Shown here in pieces: positions 16,798 to 26,151 of a stretch of DNA of 64,000 bases; position 1 is the first letter of the stretch; each line of letters begins with the position of its first letter. The stretch covers positions 992,001 to 1,056,000 of the forward strand of contig NZ_AP023057.1 of the NCBI RefSeq assembly GCF_016629565.1, given 5' to 3'. The notes under the pieces were generated by a model. It worked only from the letters and a program-made list of their open reading frames with translations, was not told the DNA's origin and made no database searches. The translations under genes were made by a program, and so were the position numbers. This stretch comes from Nitratiruptor sp. YY08-10. GTDB taxonomy: Bacteria; Campylobacterota; Campylobacteria; Campylobacterales; Nitratiruptoraceae.

Positions 16798-18891
16798 ATG
16801 AATGATCCCGCACGATCTATTCGAATTCCAAATCTTCCCAAAGAATTGGAAGGACTGCAAGAGATTGCTCTTAATCTGTGGTGGAGCTGGAATGCAAGGG
16901 CCAGACGACTTTTTCGAACGATAGATCCCTATCGTTGGAAAGAGAGCGTCCATAATCCCATCAAACTTTTGCGTTCCCTTTCAAAAAAGGAGTATGAAAA
17001 ACTTCTGCTTAACAAGGATTTTCTTAAAGAGTACCATTATGTCTATGCACTCTTTAAACAGTATATGCAGCCCTCTTCTTGCAAAGATTCAAAAACTGTT
17101 GCCTATTTTTGTGCAGAGTATGGCCTGCACCGATCCCTTCCTATCTACTCGGGAGGTCTAGGCTTTTTAGCTGGAGACATTTTAAAAGAAGCAAGCGATA
17201 TGAATCTTTCGATGGTAGGCATAGGCTTTATGTATCCGGGTGGATATGTGCATCAGGTGATTGGGAGTGACGGATGGCAAAAGGGTGAGAATGAGACAAT
17301 CGAAAAAGAGATCGCTCCCATTGAAAAAGTACTTGATGAAAAAGGGAATCATCTTACCATTCAAGTTCCATTGATCACTCCGGCAGTCTACGTTTCTGTA
17401 TGGAGGGTCAATGTCGGACGGGTGAGCCTCTATCTTCTCGATACCGATATAGATCAAAACGATCCATGGGACAGGATGATAAGTTATCGTCTCTATACAT
17501 CCGATATGCATCAAAGACTTAGACAGCAAATTGTTTTGGGTATCGGTGGCCATGCGGTTTTGGAAAGACTAGGAATTGAGTTTTCCATCCTGCATCTCAA
17601 TGAAGGCCATCCTGCATTTGCTCTGTTTGAGAGACTTCGATATTTTGTAGAAAATAAAAATTTGAAGTTTAACGATGCAGTAGAAAAGGTCAAAAAAAGT
17701 TCCATCTTTACAACCCATACACCGTTAATGGCTGCAACGGATGTGTATGGATTTGATATGGTGGGAAAATATTTTGGCGAGTATGCAAAAAAACTCGACA
17801 TTGATATAAACGATCTGCTTTCCTTTGGTATCGATCCAGCGAACCCATCAAATGGTTTCAATATGACCGTACTGGCTTTGAAATTGTGTGAATACAAAAA
17901 TGGTGTCAGCAAAAAGCACCAGCAAGTAGCATCAAAGATCTGGCAACAAGTTTTAAAAGAGCAAAATTCCAAAATTGATGCGATTACTAATGGGGTGCAT
18001 CTAAGTACATGGATCGATGGTGATTTGGAAAAAGAACTCGATAGAACTCTTGGCAGTGAGTGGTTGGATTTTCAAGATGATCCCGATATCTGGTTTAAAG
18101 TTGATGACATCGATGAAAAGTTCTTATGGCAGATGCATATACAAAACAAATATGATCTTTTTAATTTCATCAAAGAGAAAGGTCGCAAAAAATGGGCTGG
18201 AGGAACAACCGATCCAATGGTGCTCTTAGCAGAAGGTGTGATGCTCGATCCAGAAGTCCTCACTATCGGTTTTGCAAGACGAATGACCGAATACAAACGC
18301 CCAGATCTCATTTTGTACGATCTTGACAGACTTGAAAAAATAGTCAATGACCCTTCTAAACCTATGCAGATTATTTTTGCCGGAAAAGCGCATCCAGCAG
18401 ATATTCCCGGTAAAAAAATTATCCAAAAGATATTCAATGTGGCAAAAAATCCAAAGTTTCAAGGTCGAATTGCTTTTATAGAAGATTACGGTGAAGAGCT
18501 TGCAAAATATATGGTCAAAGGTTGCGATATTTGGCTCAATAATCCAAAACTTCCTTTGGAAGCGTGTGGGACAAGTGGTATGAAAGCCTCCATAAACGGT
18601 GTTTTACACTGTTCGACCAAAGATGGTTGGTGGCTTGAAGGATTTAACGGCAAAAATGGCTGGGCATTTGGCGTGGATCCAAGCGATGATTTGAAAGACG
18701 CAAATGAATTGTACGATCTTTTGGAAAACGAGATTGTTCCACTCTATTATGATCAGGATGAAAATGGGATTCCATCAAGTTGGACGAAAATGATGAAGGA
18801 GGCTATCAAAAGTGTTGCTCCCCATTTTAGTGCCAGGCGTATGATGAAAGAGTACAAAAACAGATTTTATGAGAGGATAGGAGAAAAATGA
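16798..18891 (+). CDS. glgP: Alpha-glucan (glycogen) phosphorylase, GT35, with intact PLP lysine
   Basis: 697 residues. It releases glucose-1-phosphate from glycogen. The N-terminal DUF3417 domain (residues about 5-95, LQEIALNLWWSWNARARRLF) is followed by the GT35 core: VAYFCAEYGLHRSLPIYSGGLGFLAGD, LNEGHPAF, TTHTPLMAATD, ITNGVHLSTW, TEYKRPDL and CGTSGMKASINGVL, in which Lys596 is the PLP-binding residue. This is the distant short-type phosphorylase branch common in thermophiles. AAAGG lies seven bases before the ATG at 16798. It leads an operon and overlaps the phosphoglucomutase start by four bases, so its product goes straight to glucose-6-P. Confidence 0.95.
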   Translation: MNDPARSIRIPNLPKELEGLQEIALNLWWSWNARARRLFRTIDPYRWKESVHNPIKLLRSLSKKEYEKLLLNKDFLKEYHYVYALFKQYMQPSSCKDSKTVAYFCAEYGLHRSLPIYSGGLGFLAGDILKEASDMNLSMVGIGFMYPGGYVHQVIGSDGWQKGENETIEKEIAPIEKVLDEKGNHLTIQVPLITPAVYVSVWRVNVGRVSLYLLDTDIDQNDPWDRMISYRLYTSDMHQRLRQQIVLGIGGHAVLERLGIEFSILHLNEGHPAFALFERLRYFVENKNLKFNDAVEKVKKSSIFTTHTPLMAATDVYGFDMVGKYFGEYAKKLDIDINDLLSFGIDPANPSNGFNMTVLALKLCEYKNGVSKKHQQVASKIWQQVLKEQNSKIDAITNGVHLSTWIDGDLEKELDRTLGSEWLDFQDDPDIWFKVDDIDEKFLWQMHIQNKYDLFNFIKEKGRKKWAGGTTDPMVLLAEGVMLDPEVLTIGFARRMTEYKRPDLILYDLDRLEKIVNDPSKPMQIIFAGKAHPADIPGKKIIQKIFNVAKNPKFQGRIAFIEDYGEELAKYMVKGCDIWLNNPKLPLEACGTSGMKASINGVLHCSTKDGWWLEGFNGKNGWAFGVDPSDDLKDANELYDLLENEIVPLYYDQDENGIPSSWTKMMKEAIKSVAPHFSARRMMKEYKNRFYERIGEK

Positions 18892-20477
18892 ATAGATTGA
18901 TACCTGGCAAAAAAGCCCCAAAGGATATTTTGATAGATACGGCAAAACTGGTGAGCGAATATTTTTATATCAAAAAAGATCTTGCTCCTGTAAAATTTGG
19001 TACAAGTGGTCACAGGGGAAGTGCTCAAAGAAGAAGTTTCAATGAAGAGCATATTTTTGCCATATCTCAGGCACTCTGTAACTACAAAAAAAGAAGCGGT
19101 ACGCAAGAGATCATCATCGGAATCGATACCCATGCCCTATCCACTCCTGCAAAGATGAGTGCGTTACGGGTTTTTGGAGCAAATGGGATAGAGGTAATCC
19201 ATACTGACAAATTCACACCAACTCCATTAGTCTCTTTTACAATATTGGAAAAAAACAGAAAAGGTAGAAAGTGTGATGGAATCGTTTTGACTCCTTCACA
19301 CAATCCACCAGAAGATGGAGGATACAAATACAATCCGCCCAATGGAGGCCCAGCCGATACGGATGTCACCTCCATTATCGAAAAAGAAGCAAATGAGATA
19401 TTGCAAAACAGAAACTATACAGTGATCGATTATGAAGAGGCTTTGGAAAAAAAACATATCAAAAAAGAGGATTTCATCACTCCTTATGTTGAGTCATTGA
19501 ATGAAATTGTTGATATGGAGTCGATCCAAAAAAGCGGACTTAAGCTCTGTGCAGATGCACTTGGCGGATCGACAATGCAGGTGTATGAAAAAATAAATGA
19601 GGTGTATGATCTGTCTCTTCATATCCGTCACAACTATCTTGATTACCGTTTCTCCTTTATGACGATCGATCATGACGGAAAGATCCGGATGGATTGCTCA
19701 AGTCCTTATGCAATGGCCTCTTTGCTGGAAATCAAAGAGAGATATGACCTGGCCTTTGCAAACGATACCGATGGAGACCGCCACGGCATCGTTACGCCTG
19801 TTGGGGGATTAATGAATCCCAACCATTTTTTGAGTGTGGCTATCTGGTATCTCTTTACACACAGAAAATGGCCCAAAAATCTCAAAATCGGAAAAACGTT
19901 TGTTTCCAGCTCCATGATCGATCGAGTGGCAAAAGATTTGGGCGTTGAAGTATATGAGACGCCAGTCGGTTTCAAATGGTTTGCTAAGGGTCTGTATGAA
20001 GGGTGGCTAGGATTTGCCGGTGAAGAGAGTGCGGGGGCGAGTTTTTTAAGAAAGGATGGAACTGTCTGGACAACAGATAAGGATGGCATCATCATGGCGC
20101 TTTTGGCAGCAGAGATCAAGGCAAAATTGAAAGATCCGGCTCTTATATATCAAGAGTTTGAAGCTAAATTTGGCAAAAGCTATTATGAAAGGATCGATGT
20201 CCCGGCAAACGAACAGATACGGATGAAAATAAAGGCGATTGATCCAAAGAAACTTGGTTTAAAAACATTGGCAGGTGAGCCTGTTGAAACTGTTTTCACA
20301 CAAGTCAATGGTATGAGCGTTGGTGGTGTAAAAATCGTTACAAAAAATGGCTGGATCGCCATGCGACCATCGGGGACCGAAGATATCTACAAAATCTATG
20401 CCGAAAGTTTTCTATCCAATGAACATCTTCATGCACTGCAAGAAGAAGCACAAACCATTGTAAGGAATCTTCTATGA
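18888..20477 (+). CDS. pgm: Phosphoglucomutase (alpha-D-glucose phosphate-specific)
   Basis: 529 residues. It interconverts glucose-1-P and glucose-6-P. The catalytic Ser loop (GIVLTPSHNPPEDGGYKY), the metal loop (NDTDGDRHG), the N-terminal FGTSGHRG and the C-terminal phosphate-binding loop (RPSGTEDIYKIYAES) are all intact. Length is near the E. coli Pgm type. It overlaps both neighbours by four bases, between phosphorylase and glucose-6-P isomerase, in pathway order. Confidence 0.96.
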   Translation: MNRLIPGKKAPKDILIDTAKLVSEYFYIKKDLAPVKFGTSGHRGSAQRRSFNEEHIFAISQALCNYKKRSGTQEIIIGIDTHALSTPAKMSALRVFGANGIEVIHTDKFTPTPLVSFTILEKNRKGRKCDGIVLTPSHNPPEDGGYKYNPPNGGPADTDVTSIIEKEANEILQNRNYTVIDYEEALEKKHIKKEDFITPYVESLNEIVDMESIQKSGLKLCADALGGSTMQVYEKINEVYDLSLHIRHNYLDYRFSFMTIDHDGKIRMDCSSPYAMASLLEIKERYDLAFANDTDGDRHGIVTPVGGLMNPNHFLSVAIWYLFTHRKWPKNLKIGKTFVSSSMIDRVAKDLGVEVYETPVGFKWFAKGLYEGWLGFAGEESAGASFLRKDGTVWTTDKDGIIMALLAAEIKAKLKDPALIYQEFEAKFGKSYYERIDVPANEQIRMKIKAIDPKKLGLKTLAGEPVETVFTQVNGMSVGGVKIVTKNGWIAMRPSGTEDIYKIYAESFLSNEHLHALQEEAQTIVRNLL

Positions 20478-21715
20478 ATGCCTACCATTTAGACTATCCA
20501 CTAGAAATGGACAATGAGATAAAAAACCTCATGGCAAACGCTTACGGCGCTGTGTTGCATGAAAAAGAGAACGGTGTTACGGGATATTTCAACCTTCCCC
20601 AAGAATCGATGTTGATTGTTGAAGAGATCATGAAAAGAGAACTTTCTCAAAAGTTTGAAGCGATTGCCGTTATCGGGATCGGGGGTTCATCACTTGGTAC
20701 GAAGGCTGTGGATCACTTTTTGCGATACAAAAAAGAACATAAACCGATCTTTTTTTTGGAAAACCCCGACCCTGTAGCGATACGACACCAGTTTGAACAG
20801 ATCAAAAAAAACAAAACCCTTTTTATAGTCATTTCAAAATCGGGAGGGACCATTGAAACCCTCTCTATATTCAAAGCTGCGATTGCATATTTCAACATCG
20901 ATTTACAAAAGGATACAGAGCAGATTTTGGTGATAACCGATATCGATTCACCTCTTCACGCTTTTGCAAATGAGTATGGAATCGAGAGTTTTGCAATCCC
21001 CAAAAATGTAGGCGGACGATTTTCTGTGATGAGTGCAGTGGGAATCGTACCCTTGACGATAGCAGGATACGATACGCAGAGCTTTTTGGAAGGTGCCAGG
21101 GGTATGTTCGATCGCTTTTTCATGCTTCATGAAGAGCATATTCTTATAAAAGCTGCTTTTATCTATAAAAATTGGCAGAAGCATAGAATGAACGTTCTTT
21201 TTTCCTATGCGGATGAATTGGAAGATTTCAATAAATGGTATGTTCAGCTTTGGGGAGAGTCCCTTGGCAAAAAAGACCGAAAAGGTAACCGTGTAGGCCC
21301 TACCCCCATCGCACACATAGGTTCGGTGGATCAGCACTCCTTCTTGCAGCTTGTCATGGAAGGTCCGCAGGACAAAACGCTCACTTTTATCTGTATCGAT
21401 GATTTTGAGGAAGAGCTTACAATCCCAGATATCTCGTTGCCGCATCTTTCCAAAACAGATTTTGTCAATGGCTCCACATTCAACAGACTCATCAATGAAG
21501 AGTGCAAAGCAACAATGCAAAGTGTCAAAGCGCAAAATATTCCCGTCGATAAAATTGTTCTTCCCTTTATGAATGAAGAGAGTATTGGTGAATTGATGGC
21601 CTATTATGAGCTGCTTACCTCCGTTGTCGGAGAGATGTTCGGTATCAATACCTATAATCAACCAGGAGTTGAGCTTGGCAAAAAGATCCTTAAAGAGAGG
21701 TTTGCAAACAAATGA
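20474..21715 (+). CDS. pgi: Glucose-6-phosphate isomerase
   Basis: 413 residues. It interconverts glucose-6-P and fructose-6-P and so links the glucan pool with glycolysis and gluconeogenesis. Signature segments are IGIGGSSLGTKAV, ISKSGGTIET, NVGGRFSVMSAVGI and the QHSFLQL motif carrying the catalytic His. It is shorter than the 550-residue enterobacterial enzyme, as in many thermophiles. It shares 4-base overlaps with the genes on both sides. Confidence 0.96.
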   Translation: MNAYHLDYPLEMDNEIKNLMANAYGAVLHEKENGVTGYFNLPQESMLIVEEIMKRELSQKFEAIAVIGIGGSSLGTKAVDHFLRYKKEHKPIFFLENPDPVAIRHQFEQIKKNKTLFIVISKSGGTIETLSIFKAAIAYFNIDLQKDTEQILVITDIDSPLHAFANEYGIESFAIPKNVGGRFSVMSAVGIVPLTIAGYDTQSFLEGARGMFDRFFMLHEEHILIKAAFIYKNWQKHRMNVLFSYADELEDFNKWYVQLWGESLGKKDRKGNRVGPTPIAHIGSVDQHSFLQLVMEGPQDKTLTFICIDDFEEELTIPDISLPHLSKTDFVNGSTFNRLINEECKATMQSVKAQNIPVDKIVLPFMNEESIGELMAYYELLTSVVGEMFGINTYNQPGVELGKKILKERFANK

Positions 21716-23355
21716 GAAGATTGCACCACTACTCAATCAATCCAAAATATCAAACGAGTGTTGCCTATTTTTCTATGGAGTTTGCCATTGACCAAGCACT
21801 CAAAACCTACTCCGGAGGTCTTGGATTTTTGGCAGGTTCGCATATGCGAAGTGCTTGTGAACTTCGTCAAAATATTATCGGTATAGGCATGCTTTGGAGC
21901 TACGGATACTATGATCAAAACAGATATGAGGATAATACGCTCAAGGTCGATTTTCGAAGAAAATTCTACTACTTTTTACAAGAGACAGGTGTTGTTGTCG
22001 AAGTTATGATCAACAATAAACCTGTCAAAGTCAAAGCCTATCTTCTTCCTGGCTCAGTCTTTGGTACGGCCCCTGTTGTTTTACTATCCACCGATATTTT
22101 TGAAAACGATTATCTCAGTCAGACAATAACCCATCGATTATACGATATCAATGAGGAGACCAGAATTGCTCAAGAGATTGTTTTAGGCATAGGAGGTTTA
22201 AAAGTACTCAAAGCTCTTGGACAAGAGATCGAAATCTATCATATGAACGAAGGGCACTCCTTGCCGTTGGCATTTGAACTGTATCAAACATATAAAGATA
22301 TCCAAGAGGTACAAAAGCGGCTCGTTTTTACGACACATACTCCCGAAATGGCGGGAAATGAAGAGCATGATATCAATCTTTTGGCAAAAATGGGTTTTTT
22401 TGCAGGATTGAGTGCTCAGGAAGTACAAGAACTGCTTCATTATCATGAACAAAATTTCTCTTTGACAGTGGGTGCCTTGAAACTCTCCAAGCGATCAAAC
22501 GCAGTATCGAAGATTCATGAAACGGTTTCCAATCAGATGTGGTCTCATGTGAAGGATAGAAGTGAGATTATCAGTATCACCAATGCACAAGACATGAACT
22601 ACTGGGCCGATAAACAGCTGTTAAGATGGATGCAAGAACATGAAGATTATCAGCTCATTGGCAGAAAGAAACATCTTAAACATAAACTGTTCGAAGAGGT
22701 AGCTGATCAGACAGGAAAACTTTTTGATCCAGATGTATGTACACTCGTTTGGGCAAGACGATTTGCTGAGTATAAACGTCCAAAACTGCTTATCCGGGAT
22801 ATAGAGCGCTTTCGAAAGCTGATTCAAAATAGTGAATATCCGATCCAAATTATTTGGGCTGGCAAGCCCTATCCTTTCGATACGAATGCGATCGAAACCT
22901 TTAATGAACTTGTTTTGATGAGCAAAGAGTTTAAAAATGTGGCCGTATTGATTGGATATGAACTGCGTCTTTCTAAACTTTTAAAACAAGGAAGCGATCT
23001 GTGGCTCAATACGCCAAGGTGGGGAAGAGAGGCAAGCGGAACGAGTGGTATGAGTGCAGGAGTCAATGCAAGCATCAATTTTTCGATAGACGACGGATGG
23101 ATTGCAGAGTTTGCAAAGGATGGCCAAAACGCTTTTGTCATTCCCCACGCAGATCCGAATCTGCCTATAGAAGAGATCGACAGGATCGATTATGAACATA
23201 TGATGCAAAAGCTTGAAGACCTTATTTTACCGATGTATTACAACAATCCTAAAAAATGGATTCAGATTGCCAAAAACGGTATGCGAGATATTTTGCATTT
23301 CTTTGACAGCACAAGAATGGCGGATGAGTATTATCAAAAAATGTATATCCCATAA
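21712..23355 (+). CDS. GT35-like phosphorylase paralogue lacking the PLP lysine
   Basis: 547 residues, clearly related to the glgP in the same operon: VAYFSMEFAIDQALKTYSGGLGFLAG, MNEGHS, TTHTPEMAGNE, AEYKRPKL and EASGTSGM match. It lacks the N-terminal DUF3417 domain. The PLP-binding Lys of the motif GTSGMK is Ser448 (GTSGMSAGVNASINFS), and the NGVH loop reads NAQD. Without the lysine it cannot form the normal cofactor bond, so classical phosphorolysis is unlikely. It may bind glucan as a regulator or be a glycosyltransferase with another mechanism. The frame is otherwise intact and coupled to pgi, so it is not a decayed gene. Confidence 0.85.
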   Translation: MRRLHHYSINPKYQTSVAYFSMEFAIDQALKTYSGGLGFLAGSHMRSACELRQNIIGIGMLWSYGYYDQNRYEDNTLKVDFRRKFYYFLQETGVVVEVMINNKPVKVKAYLLPGSVFGTAPVVLLSTDIFENDYLSQTITHRLYDINEETRIAQEIVLGIGGLKVLKALGQEIEIYHMNEGHSLPLAFELYQTYKDIQEVQKRLVFTTHTPEMAGNEEHDINLLAKMGFFAGLSAQEVQELLHYHEQNFSLTVGALKLSKRSNAVSKIHETVSNQMWSHVKDRSEIISITNAQDMNYWADKQLLRWMQEHEDYQLIGRKKHLKHKLFEEVADQTGKLFDPDVCTLVWARRFAEYKRPKLLIRDIERFRKLIQNSEYPIQIIWAGKPYPFDTNAIETFNELVLMSKEFKNVAVLIGYELRLSKLLKQGSDLWLNTPRWGREASGTSGMSAGVNASINFSIDDGWIAEFAKDGQNAFVIPHADPNLPIEEIDRIDYEHMMQKLEDLILPMYYNNPKKWIQIAKNGMRDILHFFDSTRMADEYYQKMYIP

Positions 23356-23365
23356 GGAGTAAATG

Positions 23366-23629
23366 ATGATTAAAAGAAACCCAAAAAGTGTTACATTCAT
23401 CGTGCACACAGATGCAAATGAGGTGATCCTTAAAGGAAGCTGGAACGGCTGGGAAGAAGAGCCAATGAAAAAGAACAAAGATGGCTCTTTTTCAAAAACA
23501 AAACGTCTGAAACCGGGCACGTATGAATTTGGATATCTTATCGACGGAGTTTGGACGATAGAAGAGACACTCCCAACTGCTCCTTCTCCTTATGGCAGCT
23601 TCAATTCTGTTTTGAAGGTAGAGCCATGA
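23366..23629 (+). CDS. Stand-alone CBM48 / AMPK-beta-type glycogen-binding peptide
   Basis: 87 residues, all of it one beta-sandwich domain: SVTFIVHTDANEVILKGSWNGWEEEPMKKNKDGSF, then PGTYEFGYLIDGVW. The Trp residues of WNGWE and the GVW near the end match the glycogen-binding pattern of AMPK-beta/CBM48. AAGGAG lies six bases before the ATG at 23366; an ATG three bases earlier is too close. No catalytic domain is attached. It ends in an ATGA overlap with the nucleotidyltransferase. It may target a partner enzyme, perhaps the phosphorylase-like protein next to it, to glycogen. Confidence 0.85.
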   Translation: MIKRNPKSVTFIVHTDANEVILKGSWNGWEEEPMKKNKDGSFSKTKRLKPGTYEFGYLIDGVWTIEETLPTAPSPYGSFNSVLKVEP

Positions 23630-26151
23630 AAAAGGTCAAAGCGGTTATTATGGCTGGCGGGTTTGGAACCCGTATCCAACCTCTCACCCACTCTCTGCCA
23701 AAGCCGATGCTTCCTGTTATGAACGTTCCTATGATGGAGAATGTTTTAAAGCAGCTTGTCAATGTCGGTATCGACGAAGTAGTGATTCTTCTATATTACA
23801 AACCACAAATCATCAAAGACCATTTCAAAGATGGGAGTGAATGGGGCGTAAAAATCCATTACGTCTTGCCCGATGCAGATTATGGAACAGCGGGTGCCGT
23901 CGGTATGGCAAGAGAGTATCTGGATACAACATTTATAATCATCAGTGGTGATTTGGTAACCGATTTTGATTTTCAAAAAATTTTGCAATTCCATGAAAAA
24001 AGAGACTCAAAACTTACTATTACATTGACTTCTGTGGATAATCCTTTGCAGTTTGGGGTGGTTATTGTCAATGAAGAGGGGAAAATCGAGAAATTTTTGG
24101 AAAAACCAAGCTGGGGCGAGGTATTTAGCGATACGATAAACACAGGAATCTATGTCATTGAACCCGAGATTCTAAACTTTATTCCCAAAGGCGAATCCTT
24201 CGATTTTGCCAAAGATCTTTTTCCTTTGTTGATGAAAGAGGGGATTGATCTTTTGGGGTATACCGCCCATGGATACTGGAGAGATGTTGGCAATCCAGAG
24301 AGCTATCGGGAAGTACACAAAGATATCTTTTTGCAAAAAGTAAAATTTGAAATTCCTGGCAAAGTGATCAAATATCCTGAAGGAACGCTCTATCTGCAAG
24401 GCGACAGCGAAATAGATAAAAGTGTTGAGATTATCGATACGGTAGTGATTGGCAATAATGTAACGATTGGAAAAAATACAAGACTGCACAATGTAACCAT
24501 TGGAGATAATGTTTCTATAGGTGAGGAGTGTAGACTGAGAAACTCCATTCTTTGGAATGGTATTACCATAGGGAAAAAGTGTACATTTGATAACGCCGTT
24601 ATATGTAACGACAATGTTATCGAAGATATGGTTACCGCAAAAGCAGGTGTTATTTTAGCAGAAGGATGTCGCGTCGGAAAATTGGCCACTTTTGATCAAG
24701 ATGTGACTGTCTGGCCGAACAAAGAGATAGAACCTGCCGCTATTGTAACGAACAATGTGGTCTGGGGAACAAAATACAAAAATGCCATCTTTCACGAAGG
24801 TATTATCCGTGGCAAAGCAAACATCGCAATCGGATGTGAGATGTCGTGCAAAATCGCCGAAGCCTTTGCATCTTTGCTACCGGAAGGAAGCACCATAGCT
24901 ATTGGTCGTGATTTCGAAGACTCATCCAGAATGCTTAAACGTGCCTTTGATGGTGGGACTCTCGCTACGGGAGTCAATATTGAGGATTTACAAGAGATTC
25001 CACCATCAATATTGCGATACTATATTCGTGCCAATGAGCATATCGATGCTGGGGCCTATTTTCGCAAAAGCATCCAAGATCCTTCCAGTGTGGAAATCAT
25101 TTTGTATACCAACGAAGGCCACAGACTCGATACGGATATGGCAAAGAATGTGGAGAAAAACTACTTTACGGAAAAGTTTCGAAAAGTTGATTATAAAGCT
25201 ATGGGCAAGCTGATCGATGACGAACGTTTAAGAAAGAATGCATGTAGAATGTATCTGCAAAAAATTGAAGAACTGATCGATCACAAAATTATAAGAGGAA
25301 GCAATTTCAAAGTAGTGATCGATTTGATGTTTGGTATCACAAAAGAGATTTTTCCGCGTATTCTTTCTGAAATACAGATAGAAAATATTTTGCTCAATGC
25401 CTATTATGACAGATTGAAACTTGAAAATATCACCCATTATGCAAAAGAGTCCCGGTATGAATTGTCACGTATCGTTACCGCGTTGCATTTCCAGCTTGGA
25501 GTACTCATCTATCCGCACGGTCAGCGTTTGACGCTCATTAGTGACGATGGAGAGGTGTTGGATAGAGTCGATACACTCATAGCAGTACTTCGACTTATGG
25601 ATATAGATGCGGCCCAAAAAGGGAAAAAATATAGAGTTTTCCTTCCATCCTGGGCACCGGATATGATGGATGGAGATTTTACAAACATTGAAATTGACAG
25701 AGGGAAATATTTCAATTTTAAAAGAGAAGATTTTAAACAATATGATCTTATTGCCACAGTAGATGGCAACTTTGCCTTTACAGAGTTTGCATATCATCGA
25801 GATGCGATCTATGCGACGCTCAAAATCATGGAGCTTTTAAGTCGTCACAATATTCTTCTTTCGCAGATAGAAAAAGAGATGAAGCATTTTTATTATAAAA
25901 AGTGCAAAATCCCTTGTCCGCAAAGCAAAAAGGGAAAAATGATGCGAAAGTTTATCGAATACGCCCATGATAAACCCCATTCCACTATCGATGGTGTAAA
26001 AATCTGGGAAAATGATACGGATTGGGTTTTGATGATTCCTGACCAGTATACCGAAGATCTCAATCTTTTCTTGCAAGCGAGTGACGAAGAAGAAGGAAAG
26101 CTGCTTCATGACAAATACAAAAAATTGATAAGTGAGTGGATGAACGAGTGA
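23626..26151 (+). CDS. Sugar-nucleotidyltransferase fused to beta-helix and degenerate phosphomannomutase-like domain
   Basis: 841 residues from the ATG at 23626 (ATGA overlap; a longer frame runs into the CBM gene). Residues 1-235 form a nucleotidyltransferase (VIMAGGFGTRIQPLT, LPKPMLPVMN, GDLVTDFDF); 250-390 form a left-handed beta-helix with hexapeptide repeats; 400-840 resemble phosphomannomutase. In the last part the catalytic TASHNP loop is missing (DAGAYFRKSIQDPSS in its place) and the metal loop DGDGDR is replaced by VDGNFAF, so mutase activity is doubtful. The first domain could make GDP-mannose or a glucosyl nucleotide. Because no glgC is nearby, it may feed the glycogen synthase of this operon. 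Confidence 0.85.
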   Translation: MKKVKAVIMAGGFGTRIQPLTHSLPKPMLPVMNVPMMENVLKQLVNVGIDEVVILLYYKPQIIKDHFKDGSEWGVKIHYVLPDADYGTAGAVGMAREYLDTTFIIISGDLVTDFDFQKILQFHEKRDSKLTITLTSVDNPLQFGVVIVNEEGKIEKFLEKPSWGEVFSDTINTGIYVIEPEILNFIPKGESFDFAKDLFPLLMKEGIDLLGYTAHGYWRDVGNPESYREVHKDIFLQKVKFEIPGKVIKYPEGTLYLQGDSEIDKSVEIIDTVVIGNNVTIGKNTRLHNVTIGDNVSIGEECRLRNSILWNGITIGKKCTFDNAVICNDNVIEDMVTAKAGVILAEGCRVGKLATFDQDVTVWPNKEIEPAAIVTNNVVWGTKYKNAIFHEGIIRGKANIAIGCEMSCKIAEAFASLLPEGSTIAIGRDFEDSSRMLKRAFDGGTLATGVNIEDLQEIPPSILRYYIRANEHIDAGAYFRKSIQDPSSVEIILYTNEGHRLDTDMAKNVEKNYFTEKFRKVDYKAMGKLIDDERLRKNACRMYLQKIEELIDHKIIRGSNFKVVIDLMFGITKEIFPRILSEIQIENILLNAYYDRLKLENITHYAKESRYELSRIVTALHFQLGVLIYPHGQRLTLISDDGEVLDRVDTLIAVLRLMDIDAAQKGKKYRVFLPSWAPDMMDGDFTNIEIDRGKYFNFKREDFKQYDLIATVDGNFAFTEFAYHRDAIYATLKIMELLSRHNILLSQIEKEMKHFYYKKCKIPCPQSKKGKMMRKFIEYAHDKPHSTIDGVKIWENDTDWVLMIPDQYTEDLNLFLQASDEEEGKLLHDKYKKLISEWMNE

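Noticed and set aside
16798-23355. The two GT35 genes as one gene broken by insertion
   Set aside because: Each has its own start motif and full core; pgm and pgi lie between them with coupled starts, so they are paralogues.
26136-26147. GTG at 26136 as start of the first GH57 gene
   Set aside because: The GTG at 26148 forms a GTGA overlap with the previous stop and gives the family N-terminus; the earlier codon adds four residues not seen in the family.
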